Source of the DNA: Flavobacteriia bacterium
GTDB taxonomy: Bacteria; Bacteroidota; Bacteroidia; Flavobacteriales; Schleiferiaceae
Length of the DNA stretch: 10,546 bases
Reading direction: 5' to 3'
NCBI GenBank assembly: GCA_949516455.1
Contig: CATILC010000032.1
Coordinates: forward strand, 1 to 10,546
Shown: positions 1 to 6,418 of the stretch, piece after piece
Numbering within the stretch: the stretch's first letter is position 1
Layout: every line of letters starts with the position of its first letter
The notes under the pieces: generated by a model
Seen by the model: only the letters and a program-made list of their open reading frames with translations
The model's database searches: none
What the model was told of the DNA's origin: nothing
Made by a program: the position numbers and the translations under genes

Positions 1-599
1 TTATTGTCGATATAGGCGCAAATGCCATCGATGCATTCTGAAAGATTGTGCGGTGGCATATTGGTGGCCATGCCCACAGCGATCCCTGCGGAACCATTGA
101 CCAGCAGATTGGGAAATTTGGACGGAAGAACCGTAGGCTCTTTGAGCGAGTCGTCGAAGTTCAGCTGGAAGTCCACGGTGTCCTTGTCGATATCGGTCAC
201 CATCTCCTCTGCGATCTTTCTCAAGCGTGCCTCTGTATAGCGCATGGCCGCTGGCGGATCTCCGTCTACTGAGCCAAAATTTCCCTGCCCATCGACCAAA
301 GGATAACGAAGCGACCAATTCTGAGCCATGCGAACCATGGTGTCATACACTGAACTGTCTCCATGTGGATGATATTTCCCCAGAACCTCACCAACGATAC
401 GTGCCGACTTCTTATACGCTCTGTTGCTCAGTACGCCCATGTCGTACATGCCGTAGAGCACCCTCCTGTGAACGGGTTTCAGTCCATCCCGAACGTCAGG
501 CAGGGCCCTGGAAACGATCACCGACATCGAATAATCGATGTAGGCCGTCTTCATTTCTTCCTCAATGTTTATCGGGATGATGCGATCGTTCTCAGTCAT
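1..599 (-). CDS. gyrA: DNA gyrase subunit A, N-terminal part (truncated by window edge)
   Basis: GyrA is the breakage-reunion subunit of the A2B2 gyrase that introduces negative supercoils; GyrB is not in the window. The frame opens with ATG at 599-597 and runs 199 codons off the left edge without a stop. It begins MTENDRIIPINIEEEMKTAY and continues with the family block around residues 22-50 (IDYSMSVIVSRALPDVRDGL, then KPVHRR). The quinolone-resistance region HPHGDSSVYDTMVRMAQ lies at residues 77-93, with Ser82 and Asp86 matching E. coli Ser83 and Asp87, so the usual susceptible residues are present. The catalytic Tyr is Tyr121 in AAMRYTEARLRKI (E. coli Tyr122). The fragment ends in MPPHNLSECIDGICAYIDN. 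ParC is the main alternative, but the N-terminus fits GyrA better. The gene is divergent from clpC, with a possible -7 element at 647-654. The truncation is only the window boundary. Confidence 0.97.
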   Translation of the reverse strand, partial: MTENDRIIPINIEEEMKTAYIDYSMSVIVSRALPDVRDGLKPVHRRVLYGMYDMGVLSNRAYKKSARIVGEVLGKYHPHGDSSVYDTMVRMAQNWSLRYPLVDGQGNFGSVDGDPPAAMRYTEARLRKIAEEMVTDIDKDTVDFQLNFDDSLKEPTVLPSKFPNLLVNGSAGIAVGMATNMPPHNLSECIDGICAYIDN

Positions 600-646
600 A
601 ATGTCAGAAATAATGAAGTGGCTCTAGGAGCGCACATAGATAAGAA

Positions 647-654
647 CAAAAATA
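647..654 (-). promoter_or_regulatory. Putative Bacteroidota-type -7 element for gyrA
   Basis: The plus strand reads CAAAAATA, which is TATTTTTG on the minus strand, an exact match to the TAnnTTTG -7 consensus of the Bacteroidota primary sigma factor. It lies 48 bases upstream of the gyrA ATG, implying a short leader of about 40 bases. The expected -33 TTTG is not clear; only a weak ATGG lies about 21 bases upstream. The match is by eye and a chance occurrence in AT-rich DNA is possible. Confidence 0.35.
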
Positions 655-675
655 TACGGATGGCCGAGCTGCGCA

Positions 676-688
676 CCATGATGCATGG
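676..688. repeat. Short inverted repeat between gyrA and clpC
   Basis: CCATG (676-680) and CATGG (684-688) are perfect 5-base arms around the 3-base centre ATG. It sits just upstream of the putative gyrA -7 element, where an operator could act, but arms this short arise readily by chance. Confidence 0.3.
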
Positions 689-833
689 GCCGACTCAGGT
701 CAATTTTGCACAACTTGATGTTCAAAAGCATAATTCTCCTTTTATGAGTCCCTAAAAAGCACTGCCATAGATTCGTTCACATCCTTTTGGCATTAATTTC
801 GTTAGAAGGGTAACACCTAATCACTGCCCTACT

Positions 834-3380
834 ATGGACGAAAATTTTTCACCCCGAGTCAAAGACGTAATCAGTTTCAGCAAAGAGGAGGCACTCCGTT
901 TGGGGCATGATGTGATCGGAACAGAACACCTGATGCTCGGGATCATTCGCGAAGGAGAGGGCAGCGCGGTTCAGATTCTTGAATCCTTGGATGTGGATAT
1001 GGGGCAGTTCCGTGGAAAAGTCGAGGGCATTTCCGCTCCCAATTTTCAAAAAGAACCCAGCAACAAGCGGAACCTGCCGCTGACCAGGCAGGCAGAAAAG
1101 GCGTTGAAGACCACTTTCCTCGAAGCAAAACTCTATCAGAGTGCGGTCATTAGAACAGCGCATCTGCTCCTCTGTATTTTGAGGAATGATGACGATCCAG
1201 TCAGCCGTCTTTTGAACAATGCGGGTGTCGACTACGAACAGGTCAAGAGAGCCTATCAACAGAATTTCTCGGACGAAATGCCGGACGGACCCGTTGGCGA
1301 ATCGTCATTTGGTGAAGAGGACGATGAATTTGAAAAGAGAGAAGGCGGATCCTATTCATCCAAATCCAAGAGCGACAAGAAGTCCAAAACACCCGTACTC
1401 GAGAATTTTGGTCGGGACCTGACCAAACTGGCGGAGGAGAACAAACTCGATCCGGTGGTCGGCAGGGAAAAGGAGATCGAACGTGTGTCTCAGATACTGT
1501 CTCGAAGAAAAAAGAACAATCCATTACTGATAGGTGAGCCGGGCGTGGGAAAATCAGCCATCGCCGAGGGCCTGGCATTGAGGATCGTCAAGCGGCAGGT
1601 GTCGCGGGTGCTCTTCGACAAACGGGTCATCACGCTCGATCTGGCTTCGCTCGTAGCGGGCACCAAGTACAGAGGACAGTTCGAGGAGCGGATGAAAGCG
1701 CTCATGAGCGAATTGGAGAAGAACGATAATGTGATCCTGTTCATTGATGAATTGCACACCATCGTCGGGGCAGGTGGTGCAACGGGCTCACTCGATGCAA
1801 GCAATATGTTCAAGCCGGCCCTCGCCCGAGGAGAGATCCAATGCATTGGCGCCACCACTCTGGATGAGTACCGACAATACATAGAAAAGGACGGGGCTCT
1901 GGAGCGGAGGTTCCAAAAGGTAATGGTCGAGCCCACGACCCTGGAAGAGACGACCCAGATCCTCAACAACATCAAGGAGCGTTATGAGGAACACCACAAC
2001 GTACTCTATACCCCGGATGCCATTGACGCCTGTGTGCGTTTGACGGATCGCTACATCTCCGATCGCTTCCTGCCGGACAAGGCCATCGACGCATTGGACG
2101 AAGCTGGATCCCGTGTCCACATTACCTCGATCAATGTGCCAAAACACGTGATCAAACTCGAAGAACAACTCGAGCAGGTTCGCGAAGAAAAGGTAAAAGT
2201 GGTCAAAAGACAGCGCTACGAAGAGGCTGCCAAACTGCGGGATGACGAGAAGAATCTGGAAAGCGAATTGGAAAAGGCCCAAAAAGATTGGGAATCGGAG
2301 GTCAAGAAGAACAGGGAGATCGTGGACGAAGACCATGTGTCCGAGGTAGTGGCCATGATGACCGGCATCCCGATCAAGAGGATCGCACAGGACGAGGGCA
2401 ACAAGCTGGCCCACATGGCGGATCAGCTCAAGACCAACATCATCGGTCAGGACGAAGCCGTGGAAAAGATCGTCAAGGCCATCCAGAGAAACCGTGCCGG
2501 GTTGAAAGATCCGGGTAAGCCGATCGGGAGCTTCATCTTTCTTGGCCCTACAGGCGTGGGTAAGACGCAGCTGGCCAAAGAGCTTTCTAAGCTGCTATTC
2601 GATTCAGAAGATGCACTCATACGCATCGACATGAGCGAATACATGGAAAAGTTCAGTGTTTCCCGTCTGGTCGGTGCGCCTCCGGGATATGTCGGCTACG
2701 AAGAAGGCGGTCAGTTGACTGAAAAGGTGCGCAGAAAGCCCTACTCTGTCGTCCTTTTGGATGAAATTGAAAAGGCACATCCCGACGTATTCAATCTGCT
2801 GCTTCAGGCACTGGACGATGGGGTGATGACCGACAGCCTCGGTCGACGCGTGGATTTCAAGAACACCACCATCATCATGACCTCGAATATTGGCACGCGT
2901 CAACTCAAAGATTTTGGAACGGGTGTGGGATTTGGTACCAAAGCACGGGAAGAACAGATCGATGAAATGACCAAGGCCGTCATCCAGAGCGCACTGAAAA
3001 AATCCTTTGCGCCAGAATTCCTCAACCGTATCGACGACGTGGTTCTGTTCAACAGCTTGAAAAAGGACGATATTCTGCACATCATCGATATCGAATTGAA
3101 AAAGCTCTACGTCCGAATTGAGGAGCTGGGCTATAAGGCGAAGATCAGCGATGAGGCCAAGGTCTTCCTTGTGGACAAGGGATACGATGAGAAATTCGGT
3201 GCACGACCTTTGAGTCGCGCCATCCAGAAGCACGTAGAAGATCCTTTGGCAGATTACATCATCAATGCCCAGATCGGAGAAGGCGATACGATTCACATCG
3301 AACTGGCAGAAGATGGTGCCTCAGTTCAGGTGCGCGTGGAGGCATCCCTTGAAGAGGAAGAAAGTCCCAAGAAGGATTGA
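834..3380 (+). CDS. clpC: ATP-dependent Clp protease ATP-binding subunit ClpC (AAA+ unfoldase)
   Basis: This is a cytoplasmic Hsp100 unfoldase that feeds substrates to the ClpP peptidase, which is not in this window. At 848 residues it is a normal ClpC length. Residues 1-145 form the double Clp N-domain (ENFSPRVKDVISFSKEEA and a second repeat near LTRQAEKALKTTFLEA), followed by a Ser/Lys/Asp/Glu-rich linker at about 146-187. NBD1 has Walker A GEPGVGKS (234-241), Walker B ILFIDE (301-306) and ALERRF (355-360). A UVR/coiled-coil middle region lies at about 440-495 (RYEEAAKLRDDEKNLE), the mark of ClpC rather than ClpA. NBD2 has Walker A GPTGVGKT (571-578), Walker B VVLLDE (639-644) and sensor 2 GARPLSRAIQK (789-799). 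The V-G-F loop at 698-700 fits the ClpP-docking motif, so it is likely a protease partner and not a ClpB-type disaggregase. The C-terminus is highly acidic (LEEEESPKKD). The stop codon overlaps the TTG start of the next gene. Confidence 0.98.
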   Translation: MDENFSPRVKDVISFSKEEALRLGHDVIGTEHLMLGIIREGEGSAVQILESLDVDMGQFRGKVEGISAPNFQKEPSNKRNLPLTRQAEKALKTTFLEAKLYQSAVIRTAHLLLCILRNDDDPVSRLLNNAGVDYEQVKRAYQQNFSDEMPDGPVGESSFGEEDDEFEKREGGSYSSKSKSDKKSKTPVLENFGRDLTKLAEENKLDPVVGREKEIERVSQILSRRKKNNPLLIGEPGVGKSAIAEGLALRIVKRQVSRVLFDKRVITLDLASLVAGTKYRGQFEERMKALMSELEKNDNVILFIDELHTIVGAGGATGSLDASNMFKPALARGEIQCIGATTLDEYRQYIEKDGALERRFQKVMVEPTTLEETTQILNNIKERYEEHHNVLYTPDAIDACVRLTDRYISDRFLPDKAIDALDEAGSRVHITSINVPKHVIKLEEQLEQVREEKVKVVKRQRYEEAAKLRDDEKNLESELEKAQKDWESEVKKNREIVDEDHVSEVVAMMTGIPIKRIAQDEGNKLAHMADQLKTNIIGQDEAVEKIVKAIQRNRAGLKDPGKPIGSFIFLGPTGVGKTQLAKELSKLLFDSEDALIRIDMSEYMEKFSVSRLVGAPPGYVGYEEGGQLTEKVRRKPYSVVLLDEIEKAHPDVFNLLLQALDDGVMTDSLGRRVDFKNTTIIMTSNIGTRQLKDFGTGVGFGTKAREEQIDEMTKAVIQSALKKSFAPEFLNRIDDVVLFNSLKKDDILHIIDIELKKLYVRIEELGYKAKISDEAKVFLVDKGYDEKFGARPLSRAIQKHVEDPLADYIINAQIGEGDTIHIELAEDGASVQVRVEASLEEEESPKKD

Positions 3381-3967
3381 CACCCTATCGGCGGCTCACC
3401 GAAGAAGGTCAAGGTATTTTTCGCTCCAAAGGAAGTAAGTTCCTCTCCCTGGCGTTCCCTTGTCGGCGTGTAGAGTCGCTGGAACAGAAACTCGAAGAAC
3501 TCAAGAGGTTGCATCATCAGGCGAGCCATTGGGTATTTGCCTATCGCTCCTGTCCGGATCTGCTTGAAGAGCGCAGTTCCGATGATGGAGAACCACGGCA
3601 CACGGCAGGAACGCCTGCTCTGCACAGTCTGAGAAGCCTTGAATTGTTCGAGTCGGCTGTGGTGGTCATCCGCTACTACGGTGGGTCCAAATTGGGTAAG
3701 CCCGGGCTGATCGAAGCCTATCGAACCGCCTCGGAGGAGGCACTGAAGGCAGCGCCTTTCGAGTGGTACGAGAAGAGAACAGGCGTCTCTCTGCTTCTTG
3801 ATTATCCGCAACTGAGCCATGTGCAGGCTGTTCTCAATCGATTGGGCATCAAGCCTCTGGCACTGGAAACTACAAGTCGGGTGCGCATTCCCCTTGAGCT
3901 CACGGCGAAGGAGAAACAGCTTTTGGTCAACGCGCTAGGTGATGATCAGCGTATTACTTTTGAATGA
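3377..3967 (+). CDS. YigZ/IMPACT (UPF0029) family protein
   Basis: This 196-residue protein matches the YigZ/IMPACT family in length and layout. The N-terminal UPF0029 domain (about 5-125) contains GIFRSKGSKFLSLAFP, SSDDGEP (67-73) and the signature VVVIRYYGGSKLGKPG (95-110). A C-terminal DUF1949-type ferredoxin-like domain covers about 135-192. In eukaryotes IMPACT acts in translational control through GCN1; the bacterial role is poorly defined, so no precise function is claimed. The only usable start is TTG at 3377, whose last two bases begin the clpC stop (TTGA). The frame is closed by TGA at 3350-3352 and the protein has no internal Met, which makes translational coupling to clpC likely. 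AAGAAGGA abuts the TTG, and the purine 9-mer AGGAAGAAA lies at 3355-3363. Its own TGA overlaps the ATG at 3964 of the following peptidase frame. Confidence 0.92.
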   Translation: MTPYRRLTEEGQGIFRSKGSKFLSLAFPCRRVESLEQKLEELKRLHHQASHWVFAYRSCPDLLEERSSDDGEPRHTAGTPALHSLRSLELFESAVVVIRYYGGSKLGKPGLIEAYRTASEEALKAAPFEWYEKRTGVSLLLDYPQLSHVQAVLNRLGIKPLALETTSRVRIPLELTAKEKQLLVNALGDDQRITFE

Positions 3968-3984
3968 AGCCTCATCTTGACGAT

Positions 3985-5793
3985 ATGAAGAACCTACCGA
4001 TCAATCTTATTCTTATTTGTCTCTCCATTTCCCTCTATGCTCAAAAAGCTCCGGTGGAAGGCGAGCTTCAGGAAGCCCATTACATCGATATGATGGCCAC
4101 AAACCGGCTGACCCATATTCCGGGGGTGCATGATTTTTTGACAGAACACGACCTGACCGAGCAATTGAGCCAATTCTTTGACCGACCTGATCTGGTCCTG
4201 ATCCCTGCGCACCAACGTCATTCTCCGGTGGGCGAGCATTACAGCTACGAGCGCTGGTGGAAGGGAAAGCGGATCTACAGAGGGCAGATCAAGTGCAATC
4301 TGCAGAAAAGCGGACGGATGATCTCCTGGTACCACATTCCCTTGCAATTCGAGGAACGCCTCCACTCCTCCCCTTACCTGCCAATGCCTTCCTCCGTTCA
4401 GGACCAACAGGCACAGGAATCGGAAGACATTTGGTTTCCCTCTCCGGACGGCGGCCTGATCGCTGCGCGAAGACTCTACTTTGCAGATCCTTTGAGGCAT
4501 TTGCAGGTCGAACTCATCACCGATGCTACGGAAGAGTATGTGCTGTATGCACAAGATCTGGTCTCTTATGCACACGTTCAGAATCCAGTGGATACGACCA
4601 TAGAGGTCATGGTCTTCGAACCGGATCCCCTGACCACTGCGAATCAAGTATATGGTGGACTATTTCAGGATCAGAACGACGCTGACATCGGAGCACTCAA
4701 CAACCAGCGGGTCAACCGGACCACAAAAGCCTATTACGACAACGGCTCTTTTTACATGGAAAATGAGCATGTGCTTCTGGAAGATTTTGAATTACCTGCC
4801 AGCACGCCCCCTGTTCAGTCCACAGCTCAATTCGATTTCACCAGAGGGCAGCAGGATTTCGAATACACCAATGTGCTCTACCATCTGACTACATACAAGG
4901 AATACATGTTGTTTTTGGGTTTCAGCAGCCTGATGGATTATCAGATCGTTGCCGATCCGCATGCCTTTATGGGTCAGGACAACTCGTACTACAGTCCGGG
5001 ACAGGGACTCGGTTTTGGCGAAGGCGGTGTGGACGATGCCGAAGATGCGGATGTGATCGTCCATGAATACGGACATGCCATATCGGACGATGCCTCGCCA
5101 GCCACCAATGTGGGTACAGAGCGTAGAACCTTGGATGAGGCGAATGGGGATTATCTCGCTGCCTCCTACAGCCACTCGCTCAATCCATTCAACTGGCAGG
5201 ATGTTTATAGCTGGGACGGGCACAACGTCTTTTGGGACGGACGTGAAGTCGTGACCTCCAAGAATTATAAGAATGTGAATTTCTCTTGGAGCATCTATGA
5301 GCATACCGATCTCTGGTCGGGTTGTCTGATGGACATTTATTTCCAGTCTGGTCGAGGTGTGGCTGACAGAGTGCTTTTGCAAGCTCTGTATGCTCAGGCC
5401 CAGAACATGAGCTTTACCGACCTGGCGCTCGAAGTACTGGCTGCGGATTCAATGATGTATTGGGGGCAACATGCAATGGACATGTACACCATTTTTGAGA
5501 ACCGGGGAATCCTGGATATCCCAGATATAGGTATCGATCAAGAGCAGAGTGCACAAATGGTCGTCTACAATTCATTTGGTTTTGCCAATGGAGAATCATT
5601 GACGGTCCGTTTCGACAGCAGGGGCATCAAGACCTATGCGCTTTCAGATATGCAAGGCCGCATTGTACGAAAAGGTCAGTTTTCAATGACAGAATGGTCG
5701 CTCTCCGGTGCAGGGCTGAGCGCGGGCATTTACACCCTGTCCATTCACTGTTCAGAGGGAAAGGGCAATGTCTTTCGTTTGATCCGCTACTGA
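3985..5793 (+). CDS. Secreted zinc metallopeptidase (M36/M4-like gluzincin) with T9SS sorting tail
   Basis: Probably an extracellular or surface protease exported by Sec and then T9SS. Numbering is from ATG 3985 (602 residues). I prefer this start because MKNLPINLILICLSISLYAQ is a clean signal peptide, cut near A19. The ATG at 3964 adds seven residues including two Asp but overlaps the yigZ stop as ATGA, so it may initiate in vivo. Residues about 85-115 (HYSYERWWKGKRIYRGQIK) resemble the fungalysin/thermolysin propeptide (FTP), followed by a strand like the end of such propeptides (about 175-195). The catalytic motif is HEYGH at 360-364 in DVIVHEYGHAISD, with LDEANGDYLA supplying the likely third zinc ligand Glu385, 21 residues after the second His, as in gluzincins. 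The upstream GLGFGEGG also fits. Residues about 527-602 form a type A T9SS sorting domain (KTYALSDMQGRIVRKGQ, LSAGIYTLSI, ending VFRLIRY). The exact MEROPS family is uncertain. It is the third gene of the overlapping clpC-yigZ chain and overlaps the convergent thioesterase gene by 7 bases. Confidence 0.88.
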   Translation: MKNLPINLILICLSISLYAQKAPVEGELQEAHYIDMMATNRLTHIPGVHDFLTEHDLTEQLSQFFDRPDLVLIPAHQRHSPVGEHYSYERWWKGKRIYRGQIKCNLQKSGRMISWYHIPLQFEERLHSSPYLPMPSSVQDQQAQESEDIWFPSPDGGLIAARRLYFADPLRHLQVELITDATEEYVLYAQDLVSYAHVQNPVDTTIEVMVFEPDPLTTANQVYGGLFQDQNDADIGALNNQRVNRTTKAYYDNGSFYMENEHVLLEDFELPASTPPVQSTAQFDFTRGQQDFEYTNVLYHLTTYKEYMLFLGFSSLMDYQIVADPHAFMGQDNSYYSPGQGLGFGEGGVDDAEDADVIVHEYGHAISDDASPATNVGTERRTLDEANGDYLAASYSHSLNPFNWQDVYSWDGHNVFWDGREVVTSKNYKNVNFSWSIYEHTDLWSGCLMDIYFQSGRGVADRVLLQALYAQAQNMSFTDLALEVLAADSMMYWGQHAMDMYTIFENRGILDIPDIGIDQEQSAQMVVYNSFGFANGESLTVRFDSRGIKTYALSDMQGRIVRKGQFSMTEWSLSGAGLSAGIYTLSIHCSEGKGNVFRLIRY

Positions 5794-6194
5794 TCACCCG
5801 CAGATAATCGTTCGGCCAATTCTTCAGGCACTCGGATCGGTCTTCGGCTCGAGCGGTCCATGAACACCAGTTCTACCTGTGCGGTAGCCAAGAGTTTATC
5901 CGATTCATTCAACACTTCATGTTCGAATGAGATCCGCGTTCCGGAGAGTTCCTCAATACGCGTTTTGACCTGAAGCAGATCGTCGTACAATGCTGGTGAT
6001 CGATAGGAGATATTAAGATTTCGAACCGGCAACATCACACCGTCATTTTCAAGTTTGCGGTAGGAGGTTCCGCACATTCTTAGAAATTCAACACGGCCGA
6101 CCTCTAGCCATGCGGCATAGGCGCCATAGTAGGCCACACCCATCTGATCGGTTTCGGCGTAACGAACGCGAATGTTCGTGGAATTTTGATGCAA
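5787..6194 (-). CDS. Acyl-CoA thioesterase, YbgC / 4-hydroxybenzoyl-CoA thioesterase family
   Basis: A small hotdog-fold enzyme expected to hydrolyse acyl-CoA or acyl-ACP thioesters in the cytoplasm; the substrate cannot be read from sequence. The 135 residues match the family length. The active-site region is RVRYAETDQMGVAYYGAY (9-26), with Asp16 as the conserved catalytic Asp, followed by the long helix WLEVGRVEFLRMCG. Tyr23 stands where some YbgC proteins have His. The rest of the fold is visible as NISYRSPALYDDLLQVKTRI and ISFEHEVLNESDKLLATAQV. No ATG is available upstream of the motif: the first Met would be residue 18, inside the active site, and the frame is closed by TAA at 6227-6225. 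TTG at 6194-6192 is therefore the best start, after an A-rich leader. The stop (TAG, 5789-5787) lies inside the convergent peptidase gene. It is divergent from dnaA. Confidence 0.9.
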   Translation of the reverse strand: MHQNSTNIRVRYAETDQMGVAYYGAYAAWLEVGRVEFLRMCGTSYRKLENDGVMLPVRNLNISYRSPALYDDLLQVKTRIEELSGTRISFEHEVLNESDKLLATAQVELVFMDRSSRRPIRVPEELAERLSAGDQ

Positions 6195-6213
6195 TTTAGT
6201 TCTGTTTTTCAGC

Positions 6214-6242
6214 GTGTTAGCGTCTTAATATAGGCTTAACAC
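6214..6242. repeat. Inverted repeat downstream of the thioesterase start
   Basis: GTGTTAGC (6214-6221) is complementary to GCTTAACAC (6234-6242) with one extra base in the right arm, around an AT-rich 12-base centre. It lies just upstream of the thioesterase TTG on the minus strand, so it could be an operator or a 5' leader hairpin. No T-run follows on either strand, so a terminator is unlikely. Confidence 0.45.
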
Positions 6243-6316
6243 ACAAATGCGCCGCAAAGAAATTGAAGAAAACAAAATGAAATTGCAAGTGCTTTTCCGC
6301 TTTTTTCTCAAGATTT

Positions 6317-6325
6317 ATATCCACA
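6317..6325 (+). promoter_or_regulatory. DnaA-box-like 9-mer upstream of dnaA
   Basis: ATATCCACA differs from the consensus DnaA box TTATCCACA at the first base only. Its position in front of dnaA fits autoregulation by DnaA. One-mismatch boxes also occur in coding DNA here (364-372 and 7813-7821), and about two per 10 kb are expected by chance, so the match alone is weak. Confidence 0.3.
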
Positions 6326-6350
6326 CATTTGGCCTTCCAATGATGGATAT
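6317..6350. repeat. Nested inverted repeat / stem-loop upstream of dnaA
   Basis: The outer arms ATATCCA (6317-6323) and TGGATAT (6344-6350) are perfect complements. Inside them CATTTGG (6326-6332) pairs with CCAATG (6337-6342), with one bulged T and a CCTT tetraloop. That gives about 13 base pairs in 34 bases. No T-run follows, so it is not an intrinsic terminator. It begins 102 bases upstream of the dnaA ATG. Confidence 0.55.
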
Positions 6351-6393
6351 GAACCATGGCCTTCTCCCCTGCGCCAGGCGTTCATTTTTAACA

Positions 6394-6413
6394 TAAACAA
6401 CGTTAAACAAAGT
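6394..6413 (+). repeat. 10-bp tandem direct repeat abutting the dnaA start
   Basis: TAAACAACGT (6394-6403) is followed immediately by TAAACAAAGT (6404-6413), with nine of ten bases identical and a spacing of one helical turn. The second copy ends 5 bases before the ATG at 6419. Its end overlaps the small palindrome ACAAA-G-TTTGT (6407-6417). It could be an operator for regulation or simply an A-rich translation-enhancing leader, which is common where Shine-Dalgarno sequences are absent. Confidence 0.5.
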
Positions 6414-6418
6414 TTGTA

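Larger units (their letters stand above)
600..833. other. Divergent intergenic region between gyrA and clpC
   Basis: This 234-base spacer must hold promoters for both gyrA (minus) and clpC (plus). On the minus strand there is an exact TAnnTTTG match (647-654). For clpC I find only one-mismatch -7 candidates: CAATTTTG at 701-708, TCCTTTTG at 782-789 and TAATTTCG at 794-801. None has a convincing -33 TTTG partner. A short perfect inverted repeat, CCATG-ATG-CATGG, lies at 676-688. I see no convincing small gene and no strong Shine-Dalgarno sequence before the clpC ATG at 834. Confidence 0.6.
6195..6418. other. Divergent intergenic region upstream of dnaA, rich in repeats
   Basis: This 224-base spacer separates the thioesterase (minus) and dnaA (plus). 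It holds an inverted repeat (6214-6242), an A-rich stretch (about 6241-6290), a nested inverted repeat with a DnaA-box-like 9-mer (6317-6350), a GGCCTTC direct repeat (6331-6337 and 6358-6364), a 10-bp tandem repeat (6394-6413) and a small palindrome at the dnaA start (6407-6417). The best plus-strand -7 match is CACATTTG (6324-6331), with one mismatch and no clear -33 element. I could not fix a promoter for either gene. It is a plausible regulatory region for dnaA, and only weakly a replication origin. Confidence 0.6.

Noticed and set aside
301..360. Quinolone-resistance mutation in gyrA
   Set aside because: The QRDR reads HPHGDSSVYD with Ser82 and Asp86 at the resistance positions, which is the usual susceptible state; Ser83 in place of Ala is a common natural variant.
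363..755. Plus-strand open frame across the gyrA start and the spacer
   Set aside because: It is antisense to conserved gyrA codons for most of its length, has no recognisable domain, and disappears as a gene once gyrA is read on the minus strand.
2604..3296. Long minus-strand open frame of about 230 codons inside clpC
   Set aside because: It lies antisense to the conserved second ATPase domain of ClpC, shows no family motif, and is explained by codon bias in the real gene.
3994..4647. Minus-strand open frame of about 217 codons inside the peptidase gene
   Set aside because: It is a shadow of the metallopeptidase coding sequence, with no motif and no start context; the plus-strand product has a signal peptide, catalytic motif and sorting tail.
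6368..6390. Intrinsic terminator (CCTG-CGC-CAGG followed by T-rich sequence) before dnaA
   Set aside because: The stem is only four base pairs, the T-run is several bases away and short, and no plus-strand gene upstream would use it.
6195..6418. Replication origin (oriC) upstream of dnaA
   Set aside because: Only one DnaA-box-like 9-mer with one mismatch is present. Similar one-mismatch boxes occur inside gyrA (364-372) and dnaA (7813-7821), about the chance rate. No box cluster or clear unwinding element is seen. GC-skew of the whole chromosome would decide.
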